Counted from the stretch's first letter, positions 1 to 7,999 are shown. The stretch is 64,000 nt of DNA from Psychroserpens mesophilus (GCF_000826645.1 NZ_JXJP01000003.1:248001-312000), one strand, 5' to 3'. Numbers and translations: made by a program. Notes: a model not told the origin generated them from the sequence alone.

Positions 1-151
1 GACTCCAACCAATGCCATCAATTGAAAATTTTGTGAGTTTTGTTTCAGTAAAACCAAGCTTTTTTAAGCACTGATTATAACGCTCAACTAATTTCCCTGA
101 AATTGGTATAAGTTCACTTCTATATAAATTTGCAGCTTTTAATTTTTGCAT
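1..151 (-). CDS. Unknown protein, N-terminal part only
   Basis: Fifty codons are readable from an ATG at 151-149 to the window edge, beginning MQKLKAANLYRSELIPISGK. The frame is open throughout and its start overlaps the end of the NUDIX gene by 13 bases, as expected for the next gene of the same leftward operon. No domain can be recognised in so short a piece. It has no signal peptide or membrane segment. Confidence 0.6.
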   Translation of the reverse strand, partial: MQKLKAANLYRSELIPISGKLVERYNQCLKKLGFTETKLTKFSIDGIGWS

Positions 152-738
152 TGTAATACATTATTATTCTGAGCATATTGCAATAACATAATTGTTTTTG
201 CATCCATAATCTCTTTTGTTTCAATCATACTCAAAGCGTCGCTAAATGGCATTTCTAAAACATCTATCTCTTCATTTTCGGAAGCTAAACCTCCTCCTGG
301 ATTGATTCGCATGTCTTCTGAATATTCTGCACAAAACAAGTACAATTTTTCGGTCATTGCGCCAGGTGACATATAGGCTTCCAAAACACAATTAGCCTCT
401 GTAATCTTATAACCTACTTCTTCTTCAATTTCTCTTAAGATTGTAGTTTCTGGAGATTCATTTTGATCAATGGCACCAGCACAAACTTCTATAGACATAC
501 CTTCACTTTTATTATTTTCATAAATCGGCATTCTGAATTGTTTGGTTAAAACTACAGTTGATTTTTCAACATTATATAATAACACAGCTGCTCCATCTCC
601 TCTGTTATAACATTCTCTAGACAAGCGTTTTATACGACCATCTTTGAACTGATAGTCATAATCAATTCTATAAAGTGTTGCCCATGCCTTCGAAAGTACA
701 TGATGTGTAATATTTTTTATGGTAACAATGGTTTTCAA
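139..738 (-). CDS. NUDIX hydrolase, NudK/GDP-mannose pyrophosphatase type
   Basis: A 199-residue cytoplasmic NUDIX enzyme. The NUDIX box runs from G88 to Y110 and matches G-x5-E-x7-REUxEExGU, with the metal-binding core REIEEE. Enzymes of this length with the preceding SIEVCAGAID strand belong to the ADP-ribose/GDP-mannose pyrophosphatase branch, which splits nucleoside diphosphate sugars into a sugar phosphate and NMP with Mg2+. The best start is a TTG at 738-736, because no ATG lies early enough to keep the conserved N-terminal strand. It sits 12 bases downstream of the membrane-protein gene and overlaps the next gene, so it is probably in one operon. Substrate is uncertain. Confidence 0.85.
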   Translation of the reverse strand: MKTIVTIKNITHHVLSKAWATLYRIDYDYQFKDGRIKRLSRECYNRGDGAAVLLYNVEKSTVVLTKQFRMPIYENNKSEGMSIEVCAGAIDQNESPETTILREIEEEVGYKITEANCVLEAYMSPGAMTEKLYLFCAEYSEDMRINPGGGLASENEEIDVLEMPFSDALSMIETKEIMDAKTIMLLQYAQNNNVLQCKN

Positions 739-750
739 ACAGATTATAGA

Positions 751-1371
751 TTAGTCTTTATTTTGTAATTTCTGAATTTTAAGTACATTCCCATCTATTG
801 GAGAAATAGAAACCTTCTTATCTCCTTTCTCAATATAAAAAACACTTAAACTATTTTTTCCCAACACCTTAGCATTTAAAGTCTTACCATTAATAAATTC
901 AATTTTATGAGTGTTTTCTATGGTATTCTCAGCAATTTGAGTTTTATTTTTCATACCTCTACCATATCCAAAACCCAGAAAATATCCTAAAATGAATAAC
1001 GCTATAATAAAGAGTAATGCATAGCTGTTTTTAGAAAAAGCTTCTAAACCATTAATCTTTTTTAGATGTTTACCCGATTGATACTTCTTTTTGTTTCTTC
1101 GCAACCTCACAAGTAAAGGTATTAACACTTTAACATAAATAACACTAATGAGTATGATAGCAAGAAAAGTCATTGATGATTTTAAACTTGACGTAATAAC
1201 GCTTATCGGACTAATAAGTACGTCTAAAACTGAAGAATGTTCTAAATAATTCACATCGACCAGATTGAAATATATGGCATTATGAATAATTCCTAAAATA
1301 AGTAGATAGATATAGCCTAAGGACAAAACTTCCTGAACATCAATTGACTTTTTTGAATTTGTTTCTTCCAT
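751..1371 (-). CDS. Small three-helix inner-membrane protein of unknown function
   Basis: The 206-residue protein has three likely membrane segments (about 16-36, 68-90 and 116-136). A basic loop with RRNKKK and KHLKK lies between helices two and three, and a soluble C-terminal part of about 65 residues follows (about 140-206). The positive loop suggests the N terminus is outside and the loop inside. The C-terminal part looks like a small beta-rich domain. It lies 2 bases downstream of the AAA+ ATPase gene, so it is probably co-translated and may be the membrane anchor of that machine; this is inference from position. I do not recognise the family. Confidence 0.75.
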   Translation of the reverse strand: MEETNSKKSIDVQEVLSLGYIYLLILGIIHNAIYFNLVDVNYLEHSSVLDVLISPISVITSSLKSSMTFLAIILISVIYVKVLIPLLVRLRRNKKKYQSGKHLKKINGLEAFSKNSYALLFIIALFILGYFLGFGYGRGMKNKTQIAENTIENTHKIEFINGKTLNAKVLGKNSLSVFYIEKGDKKVSISPIDGNVLKIQKLQNKD

Positions 1372-1373
1372 GT

Positions 1374-3332
1374 TTAGTTTTTTCCAAATTGTTCACGAGC
1401 TTCAGTATCTATTTTCAACTGATTGACTCTCGACTCCACTTTTCGTTTAAAGTCGGTATCAGCAATAGTCGCTACATTGTCTAAATATCGTACGACTTCC
1501 TGACGACGAATTTCAGAAAAATCCAAGCCTTTCATATTGGCTCGCATCAATTCCTGAAGCATGTTAAATTTCGTTTCGTAATCTTTCTTGAAATAGATTT
1601 CAGGATTTTCAAACCAGTCTTCCTCTAAGTCGAAATCGGTTAAACGCAATGACACAGCACTCTGAATATTTCTCACATCTCGAGATGAGAAAAATGGAAA
1701 GATTTTCTGAATTTCTTTATACAAATTAGCATAAAACAGATGTTGGTTTGTTTTGAAGCTGCTTTCAACTTTATCATAGGCTTTAAGCACGCGTTCTTCA
1801 GTTGGTTTATCTGAAACGTTTAGGATTTCTCCCATGTTTTTTGCCAATCCTTGATCTTGCAGGTAACTATAATTTTCTGGTCCTTGCATGTTTACGAAAT
1901 CTGGCATTGTATCATCTAGTTTTCGCCACCATAAATGATCCTGATCTAAGAAATCGTGTTCTGTTCGTGCGCCATCAATTTTGAAACGACCTTGAACACG
2001 AGAGATCACAGCTTTATCTAACATTTCAGGAAGGTTGGTAAATAAACCAATTGAACTATTACCATAATTTACTGCATAAGCACCTTCAGTGTATCTTAAA
2101 AATACACCAATCACTTCTTTTACTCCAGCAGACACACCTTGAGCAGTTCGTTCCTGCAAATTATTTTCGGCATCGTCAATAGGTGCAAAAATTAATTTTG
2201 AAGGATCTTGTAAAGGCTTCATCCAGTCCACCATCTTTTCTGCAGAACCACCTTGAAATGTTGAAATCAGTGTATCTGGCATTGGGTGAAACAAGAACGG
2301 AATATCTAAATTATCGCAATGTTCTTTTAATCGAGTAGCAATAGCAGCAATCAACATACTTTTACCTGTTCCTGGAATTCCGTAACCCATAAACACAGGC
2401 ATGAAACCTCCAAGTTCCTGAAACGGATTCTTTTTAGCTGTAAAATCGTAACTCAGCATACGCTCGGTTAAACGACGAGCAAAATGTTTAGCATCTCTGT
2501 TTCCGACAATTTGTTCAAACTGAATTTTATTAAATTCAACACTTTTTGCTGCACCTTGAAAAACATTATCCCAACCTGAAACAGCAAATTCGGAATTTTC
2601 AAGTTTATAGGTTCTGTCGAGAATGGTTTCAGTGTATTCCAAACTGCTTTTACGCATTTGAATTTCTGCAATTAAGGCTTCAAAGTACACGACAGTAAAA
2701 TCGACAACATCTTTATCTGTTTTTACAATTTCAGGATGACCTAAATATTTGTCGTAATAAAATAGAGCACAAGAAATTCCTTTTAAAGGCGACATTAGAG
2801 ACACCTCAGGAATTCCAGCAAATTTATTCTTCATGACGCTTAAATCATCTGAAGCAATCGTTTGTAAATCATGTAAAATTTTATAAGCCGTTGAAAACAA
2901 CATAAACGCCGTAGCCGTTTGCATTTTGCTTTCGTATTCTCGCTTACCAGAATTATCTAAAGCCGATTTGTTTTCAGATAAACCAGACAAACCTGAAGCA
3001 TCGTAATAGCTGTCTTTTATCCAAATCCCAAGAGTAATACCTTCCTGAACTGCATAAAGTGTTTGATTGAGATACACAGGAATGGCAATCGACTCAGGCA
3101 GCAGTCGTTTTTTGAGTTCTAAAACCGTTTTTGAGACTGAAGTTACTTCTGCTCCACCATTTCCTTTGGCACGTGATAAATACAAAAGAATCGATTCATC
3201 TTTAGCATCTTTATCTTTATTCTTTGCGCGCTGACCTTGTTCCCATTGTACACTTTTAATATAGGAAGTCACTTCATCACGAAGCATATCAAGTTCATTT
3301 TGTTTTATAGGAAATGTTGAGTTGTGTTCCAT
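1374..3332 (-). CDS. AAA+ family ATPase, unusual large form
   Basis: The protein has 652 residues. Residues 1-260 are largely helical and match nothing I know. An AAA+ core follows, with Walker A GIPGTGKS at 318-325 and a Walker B-like stretch IFAPIDDAEN around 381-390, which carries DD rather than the usual DE. A possible sensor 1 (YGNSSIGLFTNLPEM) and an arginine-rich stretch (VISRVQGRF) lie further on. The C-terminal 180 residues are again helical. It is probably an ATP-driven remodelling factor acting in the cytoplasm. Neighbours are a membrane protein downstream and, upstream beyond a decayed gene, two unknown proteins, one with long coiled coils. The target cannot be inferred from sequence. 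Confidence 0.8.
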   Translation of the reverse strand: MEHNSTFPIKQNELDMLRDEVTSYIKSVQWEQGQRAKNKDKDAKDESILLYLSRAKGNGGAEVTSVSKTVLELKKRLLPESIAIPVYLNQTLYAVQEGITLGIWIKDSYYDASGLSGLSENKSALDNSGKREYESKMQTATAFMLFSTAYKILHDLQTIASDDLSVMKNKFAGIPEVSLMSPLKGISCALFYYDKYLGHPEIVKTDKDVVDFTVVYFEALIAEIQMRKSSLEYTETILDRTYKLENSEFAVSGWDNVFQGAAKSVEFNKIQFEQIVGNRDAKHFARRLTERMLSYDFTAKKNPFQELGGFMPVFMGYGIPGTGKSMLIAAIATRLKEHCDNLDIPFLFHPMPDTLISTFQGGSAEKMVDWMKPLQDPSKLIFAPIDDAENNLQERTAQGVSAGVKEVIGVFLRYTEGAYAVNYGNSSIGLFTNLPEMLDKAVISRVQGRFKIDGARTEHDFLDQDHLWWRKLDDTMPDFVNMQGPENYSYLQDQGLAKNMGEILNVSDKPTEERVLKAYDKVESSFKTNQHLFYANLYKEIQKIFPFFSSRDVRNIQSAVSLRLTDFDLEEDWFENPEIYFKKDYETKFNMLQELMRANMKGLDFSEIRRQEVVRYLDNVATIADTDFKRKVESRVNQLKIDTEAREQFGKN

Positions 3333-3338
3333 AGTTTT

Positions 3339-3372
3339 AGTCTTCAGTATCCAGTACTCAGTCTTCAGTAAT
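3339..3372. repeat. Degenerate CAGTcTtCAGT low-complexity tract, left copy
   Basis: The gap holds imperfect tandem units related to agtcttcagt/atccagtact. A similar tract (3767-3806) flanks the other side of the four-helix-bundle gene. The two bracket a single gene, which suggests the gene and its flanks may have moved as a unit; that is inference. Confidence 0.5.
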
Positions 3373-3397
3373 CTAGACTAAGTCTGAATTTATTATT

Positions 3398-3762
3398 TTA
3401 TAGTAATCCAAATTTCTGTGGATTGTTTATCATGTAATTTATAAGCTTACCTATTTCATGGCTTTTACTATTAATTCTTTATTCTTTTCTTCAGAAATAT
3501 AATCACACGCTAATGCAAAATCAAGCCATAATTGAGTTTCTGAGTTTTCACTATCAGCATCAGACATTTTACTCATAAAATGCTTTTCATATTGACGTTT
3601 TCTATAACCTTCAGCAATGTTAGAGCAAACTGACCTACTTGAGCGTATCATTTGAGAAGTCAATCCAAACATTTCAGATTTAGGAAAAGATTTAGTCAAA
3701 TGAAAAATTTCCATTGCTAAATCAAAACCTTTCTGATATGCTAATAACGTTTTAAAACTCAT
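3398..3762 (-). pseudogene. Four-helix-bundle (S23/IVP) protein, frameshifted near the 3' end
   Basis: The intact frame (3451-3762, 103 residues) has the hallmarks of the 23S-rRNA-intervening-sequence/four-helix-bundle family: MIRSSRSVCSNIAEGY at about 37-52, followed by a long amphipathic helix. It stops early at TAG 3453-3451. One frame over, the sequence continues as EIGKLINYMINNPQKFGLL to a TAA at 3400-3398, which is the standard C terminus of the family. Restoring one missing base near 3458 would give about 121 residues, the usual length. So this is a one-base deletion, or a sequencing error. Members are accessory proteins of unclear cellular role. Confidence 0.8.
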
Positions 3763-3766
3763 TGTT

Positions 3767-3806
3767 TAGTTTTCAGTCTACAGTTGTTAGTCCACAGTCT
3801 TCAATA
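3767..3806. repeat. Degenerate CAGTcTaCAGT low-complexity tract, right copy
   Basis: An imperfect run (tagttttcagtctacagttg, then a related unit) lies directly upstream of the four-helix-bundle gene start. It resembles the tract on the other side of that gene at 3339-3372. Confidence 0.5.
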
Positions 3807-3878
3807 CTTGCATTAGTGGAAATAGTTTTTTATTAAAACCTTATATTTTCAATTCTTTACTAATTAACTACATATTTC

Positions 3879-4916
3879 TTACTTAAAACTACTTACTTCT
3901 ATTGGAGGCTTTGCCAGCAGATTCATAATCTCTGGTGTTTTGTTATACAATAATTGTATGATTCGATGTGGTGCAAAAACATAATTTTGTTTAATGACAT
4001 CGCTCCATTTTTGTAATATTTGTTTACTGAAATAACCGCCTTCTTTAAATTCACTTCCAGAAAACACTTCATGAATTTTAAATGATAAGGCATATGACTC
4101 TAATGGAATTTCCTTATTAGCGATACTTTTTAAAATGGTATGTGTTATTTCGTTTTCATCTTTTGCAAACACATTGTGAAATGGTCCTAAATCGATGCGT
4201 TTGATATGTTTAGGTTTTACATCTGGTAGTTTTCTATCAATTCCATAAGCCATCGTATCTAAGTCCATATCACGATCTGCTGTATTTTTTAGGACTTCAT
4301 AAATTTCATCTTTATAATTTTCAATATTACGACCATCATAATCGAAATACATAAAACATATAAATGGTCGGTTATGAGACACATCATAAAAACTCCAGCT
4401 CGTCATATAATCTGCTGAAGCCGTTTCTGGAGCTTCAATGATTTTACCTTGTACAAAACGATTGAAAATATATTTCTGTTCTACAGACGTGTAATAAACA
4501 ATAGATGCTGCCTGAAATAATTTATCTTTTCTTACCGGTTGTTTCTTTCGTAATAACTGATCCAGAAACTCATTTTGCAGTTCACTTACATCCTTAAGCT
4601 TAGCAATGTAATTATCTCTTAAAGACAAATCATTGAATAGATATCTAAACTCCAAATAATTCGGAAACCCAGAATCGGTTAAATCGACTTTCATGTTATC
4701 CTCTTCGTCATACATGTACTTGACACGCATGGCTTCGATTGAATACAACAGTAAATCACGATATTGTTTAAAAAAGACGAGTTCTTTTGATGTGCATAGA
4801 TTTTCCTTTTGAACACTTACAATAAGCTCTTTAAGAACAAAATCTACTTTTTTATGATAAAAGATGTATTGTTCTTTAGAATCTAATATTGCGGAATCTA
4901 ATGGCGTTACAATCAT
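3879..4916 (-). CDS. Unknown 345-residue cytoplasmic protein
   Basis: No signal peptide, no membrane segment and no motif that I recognise. The first 160 residues look helical (about 25-70, 95-130 and 140-155). The middle holds a mixed region with FICFMYFDYDGRN near 205-217. The C-terminal half has ADRDMDLDTMAYGIDRKLPD and then helices. It is not obviously an enzyme. It lies between the coiled-coil gene and the AAA+ gene on the same strand, which suggests a shared role as adaptor or substrate selector; this is inference only. Confidence 0.7.
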   Translation of the reverse strand: MIVTPLDSAILDSKEQYIFYHKKVDFVLKELIVSVQKENLCTSKELVFFKQYRDLLLYSIEAMRVKYMYDEEDNMKVDLTDSGFPNYLEFRYLFNDLSLRDNYIAKLKDVSELQNEFLDQLLRKKQPVRKDKLFQAASIVYYTSVEQKYIFNRFVQGKIIEAPETASADYMTSWSFYDVSHNRPFICFMYFDYDGRNIENYKDEIYEVLKNTADRDMDLDTMAYGIDRKLPDVKPKHIKRIDLGPFHNVFAKDENEITHTILKSIANKEIPLESYALSFKIHEVFSGSEFKEGGYFSKQILQKWSDVIKQNYVFAPHRIIQLLYNKTPEIMNLLAKPPIEVSSFK

Positions 4917-5002
4917 GTTTAGCTGTTAGCTGTTTGCTGTTGGCTGTATAGCCAGAATTGTTTTAAATATTTCGTTTAAATTTGAAATGAATCTGAATTT
5001 GC

Positions 5003-5060
5003 GTTAAGGATTGAATGACATGTTTGAGCTCCTCGAAGAGAGCGAGTAATGAAAGCCTGA
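5003..5060. repeat. Degenerate copy of a dispersed intergenic repeat
   Basis: The segment shares gagctcctcg followed by a near-identical agagagcga and a gaaagc block with the element at 59819-59890, in the same order and spacing. The matching blocks bracket a variable interior. Elements of this type are common between genes in Flavobacteriaceae; function unknown. Confidence 0.6.
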
Positions 5061-5090
5061 CCAACTTTTGTCAATAAAAACAAAAGTTGG
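5061..5090. terminator. Perfect 10-bp hairpin between genes, possible terminator or RNA processing site
   Basis: ccaacttttg (5061-5070) and caaaagttgg (5081-5090) are exact inverted repeats around a 10-base loop. It lies just past the stop of the leftward coiled-coil gene. A good T-tract is missing, so simple intrinsic termination is uncertain. Confidence 0.45.
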
Positions 5091-5109
5091 TAACGCCATC
5101 ATTATTAAT

Positions 5110-6453
5110 TTAGCTTAACAAATCGTCATTACTACCTTCTGGCTTCGGACTTCCTTTTGGTTCTCCATCACCTCCTGAAGGTGCATTTGGATCTGCTTTA
5201 TAATAATCTTCGAAAATCTCTTTCATATCGATACCATAACGCTCTGCAAAATTCTTCTGGATATCGACATCTTTTGCTCGAATTTCCTGTAAAGCTTCGG
5301 CATAGCTACTATAAACTCCTTGCATTACTTTTTCATGAACTGGAATATTATCCATCATTTCCTGACGTGCTTTAGCACTAGCCGTATGCATTGACGCTAA
5401 AGTTTCGCCAATATGCTCATCGGTTTTAACACCTAAATGTTCTAAAATGGCAGCAAATTCCTGATCTGTTCTTGCTTTTAAAGCGACCACGTAACCGTCG
5501 TAATATTTGAGACGCTCTTCAGTGTCACTTTTTAATTTAGCACGATGTGTTTGCAGGTTGCTACGTAAAGACGTTAAAACTTTAATTGTAAGGTTATGCT
5601 TATGAACGAAACTATCTTTAGAAGCCGCTAATGTTGTGTAAGCATTTTTAAGTCCTTCTAATTCTTCAACAGCTTGTTCTAACGTTGTCACGTTACCAAT
5701 GGCCTGCGCATACTCGGCAGATTGTTTATCTACAATTTCTTCTAAAGCCTGACGCGCTTGTTTTAAAGCTGCATATTTTTCTTCAAGCTTAGCTTCTACC
5801 TCTTTTTTCTTCTCTAAAGCTTTCGTATGGTTTTTAGTTGCTTCAACAATTGCTGTTTGCAATTTATCTTCTACTTCTTTTATTTCTACTTCACGATTTT
5901 TTAGTCGCGTCACAGCGGCTTGAGACTTATAACTTAATTCGCTTAATAACGTTTGTACATCAGCACTTTCAATACGTGTTTGAAACATAGCCTTTGCTTT
6001 ATTATCGGCTGCATCTCTGTCCTTTTGAGCAATTTTTAATTCATCTTGGGCTTTTTTGATTTTGCTTTTTCTTCCCCAAAGATTGTTCCACCACGTATCA
6101 GGTTTAGCTTCAGCATCTTCCAATTCAACTTTAGCACGCTCTAAACGTTTGATAGCATCATCAATGATTTTTTGCTCCTCTGGATTAAGCGCAGAAAATT
6201 TTTCGAAAATAATTCCAACTTCGTCCTGATAGTCTGTAAGATCTTTAATTGCATCTAAAAGCGTAGTTCTATCCTTTTCTGCCATGTGAACGACATCGTC
6301 AAGTGTTGCGTTCAATATCTTCTGACGGCTTTCAGGATCATCTTCTTGAGCTAATTTAGATTTCATAGTGTCAATGGCTTTTCCCCAATTAACATCTACT
6401 TTCTCACTTTTCTCGTTAGTATTGGTTTCTAATAAATCAAAATCGTCAGACAT
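5110..6453 (-). CDS. Long coiled-coil protein of unknown function
   Basis: The 447-residue protein is rich in K, E, A and Q, with heptad-like helices at about 85-155 and 160-310. A short Trp patch (TWWNNLWGRK) interrupts the first coil near 119-128. The C terminus is a disordered, Gly/Pro-rich tail ending NDDLLS. There is no signal peptide or membrane segment. The size and all-helical design recall TelA-type proteins that sit next to AAA+ or tellurite-type loci, but I see no diagnostic motif, so that is only a comparison. It is the first gene of the leftward cluster and is a plausible scaffold or substrate of the AAA+ ATPase. Confidence 0.75.
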   Translation of the reverse strand: MSDDFDLLETNTNEKSEKVDVNWGKAIDTMKSKLAQEDDPESRQKILNATLDDVVHMAEKDRTTLLDAIKDLTDYQDEVGIIFEKFSALNPEEQKIIDDAIKRLERAKVELEDAEAKPDTWWNNLWGRKSKIKKAQDELKIAQKDRDAADNKAKAMFQTRIESADVQTLLSELSYKSQAAVTRLKNREVEIKEVEDKLQTAIVEATKNHTKALEKKKEVEAKLEEKYAALKQARQALEEIVDKQSAEYAQAIGNVTTLEQAVEELEGLKNAYTTLAASKDSFVHKHNLTIKVLTSLRSNLQTHRAKLKSDTEERLKYYDGYVVALKARTDQEFAAILEHLGVKTDEHIGETLASMHTASAKARQEMMDNIPVHEKVMQGVYSSYAEALQEIRAKDVDIQKNFAERYGIDMKEIFEDYYKADPNAPSGGDGEPKGSPKPEGSNDDLLS

Positions 6454-6597
6454 GGTATGTATAGTATTTTTAGTTGAACAAAGTTTCGGACAAGCAATTT
6501 CGTTAAAAAATATGATTTTAAAAACTTAATGCGCTTAAATTATGAGTATACAAATTGAATACTTTGTTACATACTTTCTTTAATCCTTTTTTGTAAT

Positions 6598-6605
6598 TAT
6601 CTTTG
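6598..6605 (+). promoter_or_regulatory. Candidate -7 element (TATCTTTG)
   Basis: It matches the Bacteroidetes TAnnTTTG element and lies 22 bases before the lipoprotein start codon. No TTG is found at the expected 17-23 base distance upstream, so confidence is limited. Confidence 0.4.
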
Positions 6606-6627
6606 AGATACTAAAAAAATATACCTT

Positions 6628-7473
6628 ATGAAATACTTAAAGCTTATAGTTCTACTGATTAGTATATCGGTTTATTCATGTAAATCTGATAAAAACGATA
6701 CCAAGTCCACTACAACTGATAATTCTACCGAAACAGAATTGAGTTCTGAACGTAAATCTGATGCTAACGATACTGATTTGTCAGATGGTAATGTCATTGT
6801 TAAACCCATTTCTCACGGTACATTGGTTTTAGAGTATGGTAATGTCATTATATATGTTGATCCTGTTGGAGGAGCTGAAGCTTTTAAAGGTCAGAAACCA
6901 CCAACCTATATTTTAGTTACCGATATTCATGGTGATCATTTAGACATAAAAACTTTAGAGGCTGTATCAACTGAAAGTACAAAAATAATTGCACCTCATG
7001 CTGTTGCAGATCAACTGCCTTCAGCCTTAAATAATCAGACTATTGCACTTTCTAATGCTGAAACAAAAGCCTATGCGCTCGCCGATATTGAATTGATTAT
7101 TGAAGCCATTCCGATGTACAATCTTAGAGAAGAAGCGTTACAATTTCATCCTAAAAAGCGTGGCAATGGTTATGTATTAACGTTAGGTGAAGAACGCGTT
7201 TATATTTCTGGAGATACTGAAGATATTCCAGAAATGCGACGATTAAAAGATATCGACATTGCCTTTGTTTGTATGAATTTACCATACACAATGCCTGTTA
7301 AAGCTGCTGCAGATGCCGTTTTAGATTTTAAACCTAAAAAAGTATATCCATATCACTACAGAGGAACTGATGGATTAAGTGATGTAGAATTATTTAAATC
7401 TATCGTAAATAAGGAAAATGAGCTTATAGAAGTGATTCTAGTTGACTGGTACAAAAAATCGGATGAAGTGTAA
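6628..7473 (+). CDS. Metallo-beta-lactamase-fold lipoprotein
   Basis: A 281-residue protein. The signal peptide ends in lipobox VYSC, giving an acylated Cys18, so it is an exported lipoprotein. A Ser/Thr/Asp-rich linker runs to about 53. A UlaG-like metallo-hydrolase domain follows: ISHGTLVLEY near 61-70, metal motif D99-I-H101-G-D103-H104, SGDTEDIPE near 194-202 and YPYHYRG near 240-246. The canonical HxHxDH motif has Asp in place of its first His, which may change metal site 1 or be usual for this subgroup. It resembles the UPF0173 protein at 28363-29040 but is longer and exported. Substrate unknown. Confidence 0.85.
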   Translation: MKYLKLIVLLISISVYSCKSDKNDTKSTTTDNSTETELSSERKSDANDTDLSDGNVIVKPISHGTLVLEYGNVIIYVDPVGGAEAFKGQKPPTYILVTDIHGDHLDIKTLEAVSTESTKIIAPHAVADQLPSALNNQTIALSNAETKAYALADIELIIEAIPMYNLREEALQFHPKKRGNGYVLTLGEERVYISGDTEDIPEMRRLKDIDIAFVCMNLPYTMPVKAAADAVLDFKPKKVYPYHYRGTDGLSDVELFKSIVNKENELIEVILVDWYKKSDEV

Positions 7474-7506
7474 ACGTTAAAATGTAACTTTTTTAAAATT
7501 AAATAG

Positions 7507-7535
7507 TTGGCGTTTCGATTAAAATTGTATATTTG
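7507..7535 (+). promoter_or_regulatory. Promoter TTG-N18-TATATTTG
   Basis: TTG at 7507-7509 and TATATTTG at 7528-7535 are separated by 18 bases, a textbook Bacteroidetes housekeeping promoter. It drives the pair of small membrane-protein genes starting at 7566. Confidence 0.75.
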
Positions 7536-7565
7536 AGAACCAAATCTAATTAAACTTAAAAAGAT

Positions 7566-7796
7566 ATGTTAGCTAACTTCTTAAGGAATTACTCCCTTGT
7601 AAGTACAACTCAGCTCACTATTGTACTCATTATAACCGCTGTTATTTTTGCCTTTTTTATTGGTATTGCAGTCATCAAAATGTATAAACTTAAAGCTGAG
7701 AACAAACGCTTAATGGATAAGAGTAAATATAAATCAAACGTAGATAAAGAATACACTGATTTTACTGATGGTCACCTCTATGATACTAACAATTAA
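7566..7796 (+). CDS. Small single-pass membrane protein (first of a tandem pair)
   Basis: The protein has 76 residues with one membrane helix at about 17-38. A basic, charged cytoplasmic stretch IKMYKLKAENKRL follows, then an acidic/polar tail. The same juxtamembrane pattern (IKVYKLKKENKKL) occurs in the next gene, so the two look like tandem duplicates. A strong promoter lies 31 bases upstream. Function unknown. The E. coli-type comparison would be small membrane regulators, but no family is recognised. Confidence 0.7.
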   Translation: MLANFLRNYSLVSTTQLTIVLIITAVIFAFFIGIAVIKMYKLKAENKRLMDKSKYKSNVDKEYTDFTDGHLYDTNN

Positions 7797-7807
7797 ACTT
7801 TAGTAAT

Positions 7808-7948
7808 ATGCAGGATGATTCAAAGATGGTTGCTATATTATCCATCGGATTTACAACTCTACTACTTCTATTAATTCTAAACTTCATTAAAGTTTACAAA
7901 TTAAAAAAGGAAAACAAAAAACTTAAACATCAACTTAGTAATAAATAA
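7808..7948 (+). CDS. 46-residue single-pass membrane protein (second of a tandem pair)
   Basis: It starts with ATG 7808-7810, 11 bases after the previous stop, and ends at TAA 7946-7948. The protein is a short acidic N terminus, one hydrophobic helix (about 8-28), then the basic segment IKVYKLKKENKKLKHQ. It shares this segment with the upstream 76-residue protein and lacks its longer tail. A strong terminator begins 2 bases after the stop, supporting a real transcript end here. Confidence 0.65.
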   Translation: MQDDSKMVAILSIGFTTLLLLLILNFIKVYKLKKENKKLKHQLSNK

Positions 7949-7950
7949 AA

Positions 7951-7977
7951 AAGCCAGCTTATTTGCTGGCTTTTTTT
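7951..7977. terminator. Bidirectional intrinsic terminator
   Basis: aagccagc (7951-7958) pairs with gctggctt (7965-7972) across a 6-base loop, with A-run before and T-run after. It can stop both the small-protein transcript and the oncoming EttA transcript. Confidence 0.85.
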
Positions 7978-7999
7978 ATTACAATATATTTAAAACTAT

